From positions 62,001 to 126,000 of the forward strand of contig JAXGYV010000004.1 in assembly GCA_040772045.1 (NCBI GenBank): a stretch of 64,000 nucleotides of DNA. Reading direction: 5' to 3'. Shown here piece after piece: positions 50,538 through 58,996 of the stretch. The DNA is from JAXGYV01 sp040772045 (GTDB lineage Bacteria > Actinomycetota > Thermoleophilia > UBA2241). A program made the position numbers and the translations under genes. The notes beneath the pieces were generated by a model. It worked only from the letters and a program-made list of their open reading frames with translations, was not told where the DNA came from and did not search any database. The number at the start of each line of letters is the position of its first letter. Position 1 is the stretch's first letter.

Positions 50538-51176
50538 ATGACGAGGTTCCCATACAACGAGACCGTGCTCGAGCACTTCAAGCATCCACACAATGTCGGT
50601 GAACTCGAGGATGCGGACGGTAAAGCTGTGGAGGGAAGTCCAGCCTGTGGCGACATGGTCTCGGTGACCATCAAGGTGAACGCCGAGAGTCGGGTGATCG
50701 AAGATATCAAGTTCCAGAGCTACGGGTGCGCGAGCAACATCGCCACCGGGTCGATCATCACCGACCTCGCCAAGGGTAGGACGATCGATGAGGCGAAGAA
50801 GATCACCTGGAAACAGGCCTCGGATGAGCTTGGAGGCTTGCCGCCGGTGAAGGCCCATTGCTCCGTCCTGGCGGTTGAGGGCCTGCGGGCCGCGGTCAGA
50901 GACTACGAGGAGCGCCACGGCCTGGTGACGGAACGGGTGCCGACCACGGTGGACGTGCTCAAGAAGCGGCTGCGGCACGTGATGGATCCACTCCACGGCC
51001 TGGACATCGTGCGTACGGACCTTGTAAAGGACGTCACCTTCACGGATGGCGTGGTGCGCATCGTCGTCGATCTGGACGACAGCCATCAGTTCGCGCAGGT
51101 CATTCGCACCGACATCAAGGAGAAGATCGAGCCGCTCTGGGACGTGGAGAGAGTTGAGGTCGAGTTCACCGGCTGA
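50538..51176 (+). CDS. Fusion: IscU/NifU-N scaffold + MIP18 (DUF59) domain
   Basis: A 212-residue Fe-S assembly protein. Residues 1-125 are a complete IscU-type scaffold: C37 in GSPACGDM with D39, C64 in YGCASNIA, and C108 in LPPVKAHCS. From about 134 to the end is a MIP18/SufT-like domain (VLKKRLRHVMDPLHGLDIVR, KDVTFTDGVVRIVVDL). The conserved Cys usually found in that domain's cation-binding loop is absent (DDSHQF). The two functions, scaffold and late maturation factor, are normally separate proteins. It follows the IscS-like gene by 28 bases with a GAGAAGGAG ribosome site. Confidence 0.9.
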   Translation: MTRFPYNETVLEHFKHPHNVGELEDADGKAVEGSPACGDMVSVTIKVNAESRVIEDIKFQSYGCASNIATGSIITDLAKGRTIDEAKKITWKQASDELGGLPPVKAHCSVLAVEGLRAAVRDYEERHGLVTERVPTTVDVLKKRLRHVMDPLHGLDIVRTDLVKDVTFTDGVVRIVVDLDDSHQFAQVIRTDIKEKIEPLWDVERVEVEFTG

Positions 51177-51310
51177 GCGATCGGCTCTCTCGTCCCGTCG
51201 TCGGGTGGCGTCCGTACTTTGGACGCCGGGACGTGGAGGTGTTTTGCGACCGCGGGCGCGGAGTGCTACACTGCCATCCCGCCGCGCGGGGTATCGCCCC
51301 GCTTCTTTGC

Positions 51311-51387
51311 GGGGGCGTAGTTCAGCTGGTTAGAACGCCGGCCTGTCACGCCGGAGGTCGCGGGTTCGAGTCCCGTCGCTCCCGCCA
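51311..51387 (+). tRNA. tRNA-Asp (anticodon GTC)
   Basis: A 77-nt cloverleaf: acceptor GGGGGCG/CGCTCCC (one G-T pair), D-arm AGTTCAGCTGGTTAGAAC, anticodon stem GCCGG/CCGGC enclosing CTGTCAC... with anticodon GTC, T-arm CGCGGGTTCGAGTCCCG, discriminator G and encoded CCA. Confidence 0.97.
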
Positions 51388-51706
51388 CTGTTTCCCGCGG
51401 TCATTGGTGCACGCCTACCACGTGGCATGCCGACCGCCTCCACGTCGATGCCGCTCCTCACGAGGAACCAGGTGGAGAAGATCCACCAGCGTGTCGGCTT
51501 GGTTCTGCAAGCGCTCGCTCTCACGCGGGCGGTAACCATGTACGTATACGCCTATCAGTGTCCCTCTCTGCCTACTAACGCCTGGTGTGTCGACCGTGAG
51601 ATCCCTGGCTCTGACCTGGCCGCATCGCGTCTCGCGTGGCGCCGCGTGCGTTGGTTACAGGAGATCCACCAGCAGTGCCTGCGCGTAGCCTGGACTTGTC
51701 CGTGGG
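51388..51706. other. Gene-free stretch after tRNA-Asp
   Basis: About 320 bases with no convincing gene, no repeat of the tRNA 3' end and no integrase nearby, so there is no sign of an integrated element. Open frames here are shadows of the membrane protein gene that follows on the minus strand. Confidence 0.5.
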
Positions 51707-52699
51707 TCACTCTCCAGTGGTCGCCAGGGGATACCACGCGAGCACGTACAGAGCGGCCGCCAGGACGAGCAGCACGAGGCCGGCACGAGACAACGTGGTG
51801 CGGCCGGTGCCAGCTTGGTCGGTCGTGTTCGGCCTCGGCCGTGTTCGCAGCGCGACGACCGCGGCGGCCAAGTCGACGCCGACGGCCACCGCCAGCACGC
51901 CGAACTTGCTGCCGTGGAAGACTGGGTCCCACGCCTGCCCCTGGACTGACCGCACTGCAGCATAGGTTTGCCAGGAGGCGATCGCGACCGCAAGGCAGGC
52001 CGCTAGCACCCACAGCCAGCCGGACTCTCGCCTCCACGCACAGAGGATGGCGCAGATCACGAGCAGGACGGCCGGTCCGAAGAAGACGGCGGCGCCCAGG
52101 ACATAGTCCAAAACCCGTTGCAGCAGGGGATGGCTGAGGGCAAACGACTCGATGGCCTGCGGCACGCCCACGGATTCCATGGGCACGGGTCTTAGGAGCA
52201 GCGTGAAGTCGGAGGCGCCCCAGTATTCATCGCGGTACCAGAAGAGGAACGCGAGGTAGGGGGCGCGCAGCGTACGTCTCTCCCCGTTCGGCTCGAGGCT
52301 GAAGTCGCCGTGCATCACGACGAGGTAGACGCGGTCGGGTGTGCCGCTGTGGAGCTGGTCCCGGCTCTTACCCAAGAGATCCGCCGCACTATCGGCCGAG
52401 GTTGCGACGTAGCGCGCCCAATCTACAGGTCCGTCGCAGTGCTCTCGGGCAGCCGACTCCACGTTATCCACGAGGTGCTCCGGCGCGTCGGCGGCGCGGG
52501 CTTGTGTGGGCGGGCCGAGTATGGCGAGGACCAACAGCGTTGCTGCCAGCGCGATGACGCGCTGTGCTGTACCGGCGAGGATGAGACGGACAAGACGAGT
52601 CGTCGCGCAGCGCACCGGACCATGGTTCCCCCTGCCATCGGCCCATGTGGGCAACGACTCAGCTATGCCCGTCGCGTATCTCGCTCGCTTGAGTTTCAT
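51707..52699 (-). CDS. Uncharacterised exported/membrane protein
   Basis: A protein of up to 330 residues that I do not recognise. After a basic N-terminus, a hydrophobic segment (VIALAATLLVLAILGPP) ends at TQARAADAPEHL, looking like a signal peptide with an AxA site. A soluble region of about 110 residues (YLVVMHGDFSLEPNGERRTL is its most distinctive part) precedes four predicted membrane helices. The exact start is uncertain, with no clear ribosome site. The next gene upstream on the same strand ends 48 bases away. Confidence 0.6.
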   Translation of the reverse strand: MKLKRARYATGIAESLPTWADGRGNHGPVRCATTRLVRLILAGTAQRVIALAATLLVLAILGPPTQARAADAPEHLVDNVESAAREHCDGPVDWARYVATSADSAADLLGKSRDQLHSGTPDRVYLVVMHGDFSLEPNGERRTLRAPYLAFLFWYRDEYWGASDFTLLLRPVPMESVGVPQAIESFALSHPLLQRVLDYVLGAAVFFGPAVLLVICAILCAWRRESGWLWVLAACLAVAIASWQTYAAVRSVQGQAWDPVFHGSKFGVLAVAVGVDLAAAVVALRTRPRPNTTDQAGTGRTTLSRAGLVLLVLAAALYVLAWYPLATTGE

Positions 52700-52747
52700 G
52701 TGCTTGGCGACCGGCCCGCGATTGCACAGGTCATCCTCGCGGTGGCG

Positions 52748-53176
52748 CTACACGCAGTTCCACAGGTACAGATGCCGCCCGGTCGCCGCTGCCGCGCGGG
52801 CAAGTCGTACGATGTCTTCGAGGACCTCCTGCGCGTCGGGCGTATCCCACGGGATCGCGTCCGTCTCCGTCCAGTCTTCGGCGGTACGTGCGAGCGCATC
52901 CGGATCGAGGCGAGCGAGCAGCGAGACGAATGCCGGAGGGAACCGGTAGATGAGCCGTTCCCCGTCGTCCGCATTGAGGAGGCACTCGAACTCGTTCTCC
53001 TGCCACTCCTGCCACGCGTGCCACTCCTGGTGCCGCATAGCAGCCCACAGCGCGGACAGCTCGAGGGGGGTGATGTTCTTGTACTGCGCGTGCTCTGGCT
53101 CAGGCCACGAATCGCTCTCGTCATAGTCCGCGGCGTCGTCGTCGGTTGAGATGTAAAAATCCGCCAGTAGTCCCAT
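52748..53176 (-). CDS. Uncharacterised cytosolic protein (142 aa)
   Basis: Begins MGLLADFYISTDDDAADY and contains ITPLELSALWAAM, FPPAFVSLLARLDPDALART, and a C-terminal LEDIVRLARAAAATGRHLYLW. Proteins of this general make-up are widespread in bacteria but have no assigned function that I know of. Acidic, with no membrane segment. The ATG at 53176 follows a run of G residues that can serve as a ribosome site. Confidence 0.7.
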   Translation of the reverse strand: MGLLADFYISTDDDAADYDESDSWPEPEHAQYKNITPLELSALWAAMRHQEWHAWQEWQENEFECLLNADDGERLIYRFPPAFVSLLARLDPDALARTAEDWTETDAIPWDTPDAQEVLEDIVRLARAAAATGRHLYLWNCV

Positions 53177-53319
53177 GGACACCCCCCCTGATGTTGGTAC
53201 GTAACTGGTGCGGCTGTGGTCTGGCCCAGTCTACTGCAGACCTCGGACACGCGACACAGGAGCCGCCCCGACGCGTCCGCTCGGCCTGCTTGCGCGACCA
53301 CGTGTTCGCGCTCGGTACC

Positions 53320-53661
53320 TCACACCATGCCGTCCAGCAGCGCGGTGGCGAACCACGCGAGGAGGTTGGCGACCAAGACCACGAGCACGGCATCGGGCCA
53401 GAAGTAGGCACTCGTCCATTTGTGGATGAGCACGAGCGTAACGAGGACCACAACAGCCCACGTGAGAATGTCGACGACGCCTGCGCCCACGGCTCCTAGA
53501 CGGAAGCTAAGCTGGGAGAGCAGAAGTTGCACGGCGTTAGCGGCCATGGCGACCACGAGCATGGCGATGAACGAGCCATCGACGCGGGTGAGCTTCATGC
53601 CTCCCCACAGACAGCCGGCCATGAGCAAAGTGGCGAGGATGAATGCGATGGCCGTCGGCAT
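53320..53661 (-). CDS. Small integral membrane protein (113 aa)
   Basis: Four predicted membrane helices cover nearly the whole sequence (IAFILATLLMAGCLWGGMKL; FIAMLVVAMAANAVQLLLS; ILTWAVVVLVTLVLIH; AVLVVLVANLLAWFATALL). No family recognised and no catalytic motif. It lies between two unrelated minus-strand genes. Confidence 0.65.
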   Translation of the reverse strand: MPTAIAFILATLLMAGCLWGGMKLTRVDGSFIAMLVVAMAANAVQLLLSQLSFRLGAVGAGVVDILTWAVVVLVTLVLIHKWTSAYFWPDAVLVVLVANLLAWFATALLDGMV

Positions 53662-53747
53662 GGTTCCCGACCCCTCGTGCCCCTACCGTCTGCGTGTTGA
53701 GCCGCGCGCGCGGCGATCGCGACCGATAGCCACAGCACCCTCGTACA

Positions 53748-54212
53748 TCACGGCGAACGTCGTGTCGAGTGGCATCTCGGCTTCCCCTCGTCGAGTGCCT
53801 GAATGCGGCGCGCGTGTCGCCCCGCTTCAAAGGGTGTGCTGAGCCAGAGGTCGACGATGCGCAGGGCGAGGTCTGCGTCGATCATGCGCTCACCCAAGGC
53901 GATCATGTTGGCGTCGTTGTGCAGACGCGCCAGACGAGCCGACTCCTCGCTCCAGCACAGGGCACAACGCACGCCGCGGTGGCGGTTAGCGGCCATCGCC
54001 TCGCCGTTGCCCGAACCGCCCAGGACGACGCCGCGCTCGCACTCGCCGCGGGCCACCGCGATCGCGGCGGGGTGGATGAAGTCGGGATAGTCAACTGGCT
54101 CTGTTGAGAAGGTGCCGAAGTCGACGACTTCGTGTCCAGCGGCGGTGAGGTGCGCCGCGATGAGCGTCTTGTAGGCGTAACCGGCGTGATCTGAAGCGAG
54201 CGCTATGCGCAC
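53748..54212 (-). CDS. rpiB: Ribose-5-phosphate isomerase B, actinobacterial type
   Basis: A 154-residue RpiB interconverting ribose 5-phosphate and ribulose 5-phosphate. The start MRIALASDHAGYAYK carries the conserved DHAG. The phosphate/anion loop reads GVVLGGSGNGEAMAANR: the active-site Cys of E. coli RpiB is Gly here and the base is the Glu of GNGE, as in the Mycobacterium tuberculosis enzyme. LARLHNDANMIALG and a C-terminal Arg-rich helix are typical. Confidence 0.95.
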   Translation of the reverse strand: MRIALASDHAGYAYKTLIAAHLTAAGHEVVDFGTFSTEPVDYPDFIHPAAIAVARGECERGVVLGGSGNGEAMAANRHRGVRCALCWSEESARLARLHNDANMIALGERMIDADLALRIVDLWLSTPFEAGRHARRIQALDEGKPRCHSTRRSP

Positions 54213-54384
54213 GATGGACTCCCCTCGTCTCCTGCCGCTCCACTTTATCTATGCGCCGCTGAGTGACGCAGTCGGTCGACGTATTCCGACACCGCTGCGT
54301 CTCTGTCGAGCACTGCCCGGAGAAGTGGCCGCCTACGGCGCCCAAGGCCGCTCGCACTCTACTCCCCTGCGTGGAGTCGGGGAA

Positions 54385-54403
54385 GGGTGATCCCCCATCA
54401 CCC
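54385..54403. terminator. Short perfect hairpin between rpiB and the MFS gene
   Basis: GGGTGAT-CCCCC-ATCACCC, a 7-bp stem with 5-base loop, lies about 80 bases past the MFS stop on the minus strand. There is no clear U-tract in either direction (TTCC on the minus strand), so a terminator role is tentative. Confidence 0.35.
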
Positions 54404-54480
54404 GATCGCGAAGGGGAAGATGCGCGGCCCGTCGAGAACGGCGGCGCTGGCCTGTGCGAGGATACCGGGACGCTTCGGTA

Positions 54481-55710
54481 TCAGTCCGCGAGTCCGCCGG
54501 AGGTGCCTAGGCGCCGCTGGGCGGCGAGCAGCACGAGGGCGGCGAGCGCGGCGCAGGCGCCGCCGTAAACGAAGGTCGCCCAAGGGCCCACCGCAGACCA
54601 CAAAGCGCCGCCCAGACTGTTGGCCGCGAGGCTGGCCAGACCGCTGGCGGTGTAGTACAGGCCGAGGCCCGAGCCGTGTTCCGCCGCCGGGATCGCGCGG
54701 CTGATGAGTGCCTTGCTAGTTCCCTCGGTAGCGGCGATGGCGATGCCGTACGAGGCGAAGAGGGCGAGGAGCGGCAGCCAGGAGTCCGCGGCGGCGAAGC
54801 CTGTGTAGACGATCGCGAACACGAGGTACCCGGCGAACACGAGCGGCAGTTGCCCGAGGCGATCAGAGAGGCTGCCGGCCGGCAGTGAGAAGGCCGAGTA
54901 CGCCACGTTGTAGAGCACGTAGAGAAGGAGCACGCCGGCTGCGCCGATGCCCAGGTGTTGCGCTTTGAGCAGAAGGAACATGTCGCTGGAGTTTCCCACG
55001 CCGAAGACGAGCGCGCTCACTAGCAGCCAGCGGAAGGCGGGCGATCGCGGTAGCCTGGGCCGCGGGACTCCGCGGGCCGGCTGCGCGCGGCGTTCCCGTA
55101 CGGACCACAGGAGGACGCCGACGCTGATGACGCCGGGCACTACAGCGGTGGCGAAGATCCAGCGCAGAGGGATCTGCAGTTTGATCAGCAGCAGGGCGAT
55201 CAGCGGGCCGGCCACAGCGCCTAAGGTGTCCAGAGCGCGGTGCAGGCCGAAGGCCAGGCCGCGCTCCTCTGGACGGGTGCTGGCGGCGATGAGAGCGTCG
55301 CGTGGGGCACTCCGCATCCCCTTGCCGAGGCGGTCGACGAACCGTCCGAAGAGCGCGAGGGGCCAGGTGAAAGCCAGGGCGAGAAGCACCTTGCCGATGC
55401 TGGCTAACCCGTAGCCGCCCGCCGCGAATACACGGCGGCGGCCGGTGAAGTCGGACCATTGACCAAAGGGGTACTTCGTGATGCTGGCCGTGGCCTCGGC
55501 GATCCCTTCGATCACGCCGAGAGCCGCGGCTGGGGCACCGAGTACGGTGGTGACGAAGAGCGGGAACAGCGGGTAGACGATCTCCGAGCTGAAGTCGGCG
55601 AAGAAGCTGACGAGTCCGAGCGAACGGACATTGGGGTCAAGGTGCCGTACCCGCGCCAGAGTGCTCGGCGGAGTCGCGTTTCGTTGGCCGGTCCCGGTGC
55701 TCACGCTCAC
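54481..55710 (-). CDS. Major facilitator superfamily transporter
   Basis: A 409-residue MFS protein with twelve predicted helices. The N-terminal segment SLGLVSFFADFSSEIVYPL and the loop 2-3 sequence GQWSDFTGRRRV (the MFS motif GxxxDRxGRR) are clear; FVDRLGKGMRSAPRDALIA is a second conserved stretch typical of a multidrug-like MFS subfamily. Substrate unknown. Confidence 0.9.
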   Translation of the reverse strand: MSVSTGTGQRNATPPSTLARVRHLDPNVRSLGLVSFFADFSSEIVYPLFPLFVTTVLGAPAAALGVIEGIAEATASITKYPFGQWSDFTGRRRVFAAGGYGLASIGKVLLALAFTWPLALFGRFVDRLGKGMRSAPRDALIAASTRPEERGLAFGLHRALDTLGAVAGPLIALLLIKLQIPLRWIFATAVVPGVISVGVLLWSVRERRAQPARGVPRPRLPRSPAFRWLLVSALVFGVGNSSDMFLLLKAQHLGIGAAGVLLLYVLYNVAYSAFSLPAGSLSDRLGQLPLVFAGYLVFAIVYTGFAAADSWLPLLALFASYGIAIAATEGTSKALISRAIPAAEHGSGLGLYYTASGLASLAANSLGGALWSAVGPWATFVYGGACAALAALVLLAAQRRLGTSGGLAD

Positions 55711-55810
55711 GGCGTCATGCTACTGTGAGCGTTCTCACACGCGAAACGGCGTCTGGCCAGGGTACCGCCGGGAGGGTGTGGGCCGCTCGCATGGGTGCGG
55801 CCGCGACCGT

Positions 55811-56461
55811 TCAGCGCAGGGTTTCGAGCAACGCGTCGGCGAAGGCGGCCGCTGCGTCGGGGCCTTGGCCGGTAACGACGCGCCCATCCACGACTACCGG
55901 CTCGTCTTGCACGCGGGCATCGGCGCGCTTGAGTTCGTCTTGCTCCTCCTCCCACACCGTTGCCTCTACGCCCTCGAGCACGCCCGCCCGCGCGAGGATC
56001 ACGGGGGCGAGGCAGATGGCCGCCACTACTTTGCCGCCGGCGGCGGCGTCGCGAGCCAGCGCCTGGAGGCTGGCGTCGGCGAAGTGCTCACGGATGCCGG
56101 GGCCGCCGATGAACACGACGGCGGCGTACTCGGCGACGGACGCGTCGGCCGCTCGAACATCGGCGCGCACGGCGACGTTGCCACTGCGCGCGTCGTCGCC
56201 CGAGGGAGTGGCCACGATCACTCGGAAGCCACCGTTGAGGAGGGCGGCCCGCACTTCGCTGTATTCGAGTTGCTGGAACTCGTGGTCGGCAAGCACCACG
56301 AGCACCGCCGCTGCGTCGGCCGATGGACTCGCGGTGATCTCGGGGGAGGTACGCGAGCTTCCACACGCGGCAAGTACGAGAGGGGCCAGCAGCAGGAGGA
56401 CGAACGCAGCTACGACGCACTTCCCTGGCAGGGTCTTCCACGACGTGTGCCCAGCGTGCAT
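55811..56461 (-). CDS. DJ-1/PfpI-family lipoprotein
   Basis: A 216-residue protein. The signal peptide ends VLLLLAPLVLAACGSS, a lipobox, so it should be attached outside the membrane. The mature part is a DJ-1/PfpI domain: VLVVLADHEFQQLEYSEV, VVFIGGPGI, and the nucleophile elbow AAICLAPVILA with its Cys; the His that normally follows is Leu. Family members include glyoxalase III, chaperone-like and protease-like proteins; an exported lipid-anchored form is uncommon. The ATG at 56461 is chosen because it begins the signal peptide. Confidence 0.85.
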   Translation of the reverse strand: MHAGHTSWKTLPGKCVVAAFVLLLLAPLVLAACGSSRTSPEITASPSADAAAVLVVLADHEFQQLEYSEVRAALLNGGFRVIVATPSGDDARSGNVAVRADVRAADASVAEYAAVVFIGGPGIREHFADASLQALARDAAAGGKVVAAICLAPVILARAGVLEGVEATVWEEEQDELKRADARVQDEPVVVDGRVVTGQGPDAAAAFADALLETLR

Positions 56462-56924
56462 CGCTCTTCGCTCCTCGCGAGGTGCTTCTCGGCGCCCTCT
56501 CTTGATCGTCTTCGCATCCCTTATAGCAGTGGGATGCCGTAGGCTCAAGAGGCGCCGGAGATGCGCGTCCGTCGGTTGCCCCCTGGTGCTCTCCGCCTGC
56601 GCATGCCGGGTGAGCGCGGGGCACGTGACCACGGGAGGAATCGGCGCCACGTACGCGGACATTCCCGCGGCCGCGGGCCTGCCAGAGGGCGTGGGCGCGC
56701 TGTAAGCTGTGCGCGTGTCTTGGGGGAGGCATCACCCGGCACCGGTGCCGGAACGGAGAAGCCTGCAGTCCAACGGAAGGGATGGCGGAGCTGGTGCGGA
56801 GACAGCGGACACAGCCGGTCTTGAGCGGTCCACTCGCGCGAGCGACAGGGCCTCGTACACTCATGACGGGCGGAGCGACCGCGGCGGCGGGCGCCGACCG
56901 CCCTGTCGCTGAGGGCCGCACGCC
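56462..56924. other. Gene-free divergent region between DJ-1 lipoprotein and DMT transporter
   Basis: About 460 bases with no convincing gene. It contains the perfect 16-bp palindrome CCGGCACCGGTGCCGG at 56736-56751 and purine-rich segments downstream. A structured leader for the transporter gene is possible, but no riboswitch class was recognised. Confidence 0.5.
56736..56751. repeat. Perfect 16-bp palindrome
   Basis: CCGGCACCGGTGCCGG reads the same on both strands. It lies 173 bases upstream of the DMT transporter gene and could be a protein-binding site or the stem of an RNA hairpin. Confidence 0.5.
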
Positions 56925-57938
56925 ATGAGCAAAGCCAAGCTGAGCACGACGCCACGATCCGGGGTGGTCGGATCGTACAGTCGGCGCCGGCTGTTACTGG
57001 CGGACTCCTCCCTGTTCGCGGTCGCCGTCATGTGGGGCTTCAACTTCGTCGTCATCAAAGACGCGCTTGGATTTCTCGACCCGATGCTCTACACGATGTT
57101 GCGCTACGCAGTGGGTTTCGCGCTGCTGGCGGGCCTCATGCCGCGGAGTCTCTTGGGAGCCTCACGGCACGACTGGATGTACGGCGGTGTGCTCGGTGTG
57201 ATCTATCTGGCCGCCCTCGTCGTACAAACGTACGCGCTGCAGTGGACTACGCCAGGCAAGTCGGGGTTCATCACCGGCCTCAACGTCGCCATGGTGCCGT
57301 TCCTCTTCTGGATCATCGCGCGGCGCTCGCCGGGCATGTTCCAGATCCTGGGTGCCATCGTGGCCACCGGAGGGCTCGGCGTGCTCTCTCTGCGCGGCAA
57401 CCTCACGCTGAGCCTCGGCGACGGGCTCACGTTGATCGGCGCGTTGTGCTATGCCCTGCACATCACCGCCACTGGCTTCTTCGCGCCGAAGGTGCGACCG
57501 GCGACGCTGGCGGTGACACAGATCGCCGTGTCCTTCGCGCTCTGTCTCGTGATAACGCCGTTTGTGACCGATGTGCGGGTAGACTTGCCCGCGCGCGGAT
57601 GGGCGGCGGTCGTGTGGACCGCGTTCAGCGGCACTGTGCTCGCCTTTGTGATCCAGTCATGGGCGCAGCGGCACACGAGCTCGACGCACGCCGCCGTGTT
57701 GCTGTGTCTCGAAAGCGTGTTCAGCGCCACATTCGGCGTGCTCTTCGGCATGGACAGTATTACCTGGCGTCTCGTGACGGGTGCCGGCCTCATCCTCTCG
57801 GGTATCCTGGTCATCGAAGCGCTTCCGGCGAGGATGGATGGTCGTGCACGGATGGCTGCGAGCAAGGCCCGCGCGCTGCCGCCGGAGCGGGCCGAAGGAG
57901 GCGACGATGTCGACCACGCTGGTCGTTTACGAGAGTAA
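56925..57938 (+). CDS. EamA-family (DMT) transporter
   Basis: A 337-residue protein with ten predicted helices in two EamA repeats: SLFAVAVMWGFNFVVIKDAL with the WGxNFV motif, and later AAVLLCLESVFSATFGVLFG. A soluble C-terminal tail of about 40 residues follows. The 3' end overlaps the next gene by 32 bases. Substrate unknown. Confidence 0.9.
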   Translation: MSKAKLSTTPRSGVVGSYSRRRLLLADSSLFAVAVMWGFNFVVIKDALGFLDPMLYTMLRYAVGFALLAGLMPRSLLGASRHDWMYGGVLGVIYLAALVVQTYALQWTTPGKSGFITGLNVAMVPFLFWIIARRSPGMFQILGAIVATGGLGVLSLRGNLTLSLGDGLTLIGALCYALHITATGFFAPKVRPATLAVTQIAVSFALCLVITPFVTDVRVDLPARGWAAVVWTAFSGTVLAFVIQSWAQRHTSSTHAAVLLCLESVFSATFGVLFGMDSITWRLVTGAGLILSGILVIEALPARMDGRARMAASKARALPPERAEGGDDVDHAGRLRE

Positions 57939-58929
57939 GTACGGGCTCACTGAACGGATGGCCCGCGACTTGGGCCGTGTGTTGGGCCCGGCCCGGGTGT
58001 GTCGCGCCACAGATCTCGCCAGCGTGGCCCCAGGAGCGGGCGTCTGCCACGAGGCCCTCACGGCAGCCACGTTCGTCGTCGTGGTCGCGCCTGTCTACAG
58101 ACACCGCCCCGACCAGCGCATCATCGACTTCGTGATGGGGGCGCAGGAGTGGCTGCGCGCCCGGCGGGTCGCCTTGGTGTGCGTCGGTCTGGCGACGAGC
58201 GCCGGGGCGGTACGCACGTACCTGGAGCCGCTGAGCAGCGTTCTCGGCGCAAGCGTCGTGTGGACCGGCGGCCTCGGTGGTCGAGTGGCGCTCAGCTGGC
58301 TGGATACAGCGGATCGCCAGGAGATCGAGGCCTCGGGGGAGCTGCGTGGTCACCGGGGTCTCGATGACCTGGACTCCTTCTCGGCCGAGGCGCTCGCCGA
58401 GGCGGCGCTGGCGATCAAAGCGGTTCGCGACCGGTATACGAACGCCATGCCGCCGGCTGAGCTCCGTCGCGTCATCGAGGACTTCCTCGTCGCGCACACC
58501 ACCTGCACGTTGTGTACGGGAGCTGGCGAACACGTGCGCGCCACCCCTCTGGAGTACGCCTACCAAAGCGGTGTCCTGTACCTGGTGAGCGAAGGCGGGG
58601 AGAAGTTCGCTCACCTGCTGGTGAATCCGCGTGTCTCCGTGGCCGTCCACGACGACTTCTGCGGCATGGACAGGCTGGCCGGCCTGCAGATGCTCGGTGT
58701 GGCCGCGGTGCTGGACGACGCTGCGCCAGAGCGGGCGTCGGCGCTCGCGCTGCGCGGCCTCGACGAGGTTCGTCTGGCCGCCATGCCGTACGCGCTGAAT
58801 CTGATTCGTGTGCGGATCGAGCGGGCGGAGTTCCTCTGGTCACGGTTTCGCGATCAGGGTTACGATCTGCGCCAGACGCTCGCGTTCTCCGCTGAGGGAG
58901 AATACGACGCCGCGACGCCGCGCGACTGA
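57907..58929 (+). CDS. Fusion: flavodoxin + pyridoxamine-phosphate-oxidase-like FMN barrel
   Basis: A 340-residue two-flavin protein. The N-terminal half is a flavodoxin (TTLVVYESKYGLTERMARDL holds the FMN phosphate loop T/S-x-x-x-T) of the HemG-like short type. The C-terminal half from about 178 is a split-barrel PNPOx-like domain (FLVAHTTCTLCTGAGEHVRA, YLVSEGGEKFAHLLVNPRVSVAV) of the kind that binds FMN, F420 or heme. Electron transfer between the domains is plausible. The ATG at 57907 has AAGGAGG five bases upstream. Confidence 0.87.
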   Translation: MSTTLVVYESKYGLTERMARDLGRVLGPARVCRATDLASVAPGAGVCHEALTAATFVVVVAPVYRHRPDQRIIDFVMGAQEWLRARRVALVCVGLATSAGAVRTYLEPLSSVLGASVVWTGGLGGRVALSWLDTADRQEIEASGELRGHRGLDDLDSFSAEALAEAALAIKAVRDRYTNAMPPAELRRVIEDFLVAHTTCTLCTGAGEHVRATPLEYAYQSGVLYLVSEGGEKFAHLLVNPRVSVAVHDDFCGMDRLAGLQMLGVAAVLDDAAPERASALALRGLDEVRLAAMPYALNLIRVRIERAEFLWSRFRDQGYDLRQTLAFSAEGEYDAATPRD

Positions 58930-58996
58930 GCGAGCAGGTACACTACGGCGTGCGCTCTAGCGCGCGGCGCTTCACTATCGGAACGGGGCACAGGCG

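Noticed and set aside
51311..51706. tRNA-associated integration (att) site
   Set aside because: No repeat of the tRNA-Asp 3' end, no integrase or phage gene nearby.
51427..52137. Plus-strand frame after tRNA-Asp
   Set aside because: Arg/Pro-rich low-complexity translation overlapping the minus-strand membrane protein, no ribosome site.
56700..56924. Guanidine or SAM riboswitch before the DMT transporter
   Set aside because: Purine-rich segments and a palindrome are present, but the diagnostic ACGR and conserved kink motifs could not be found.
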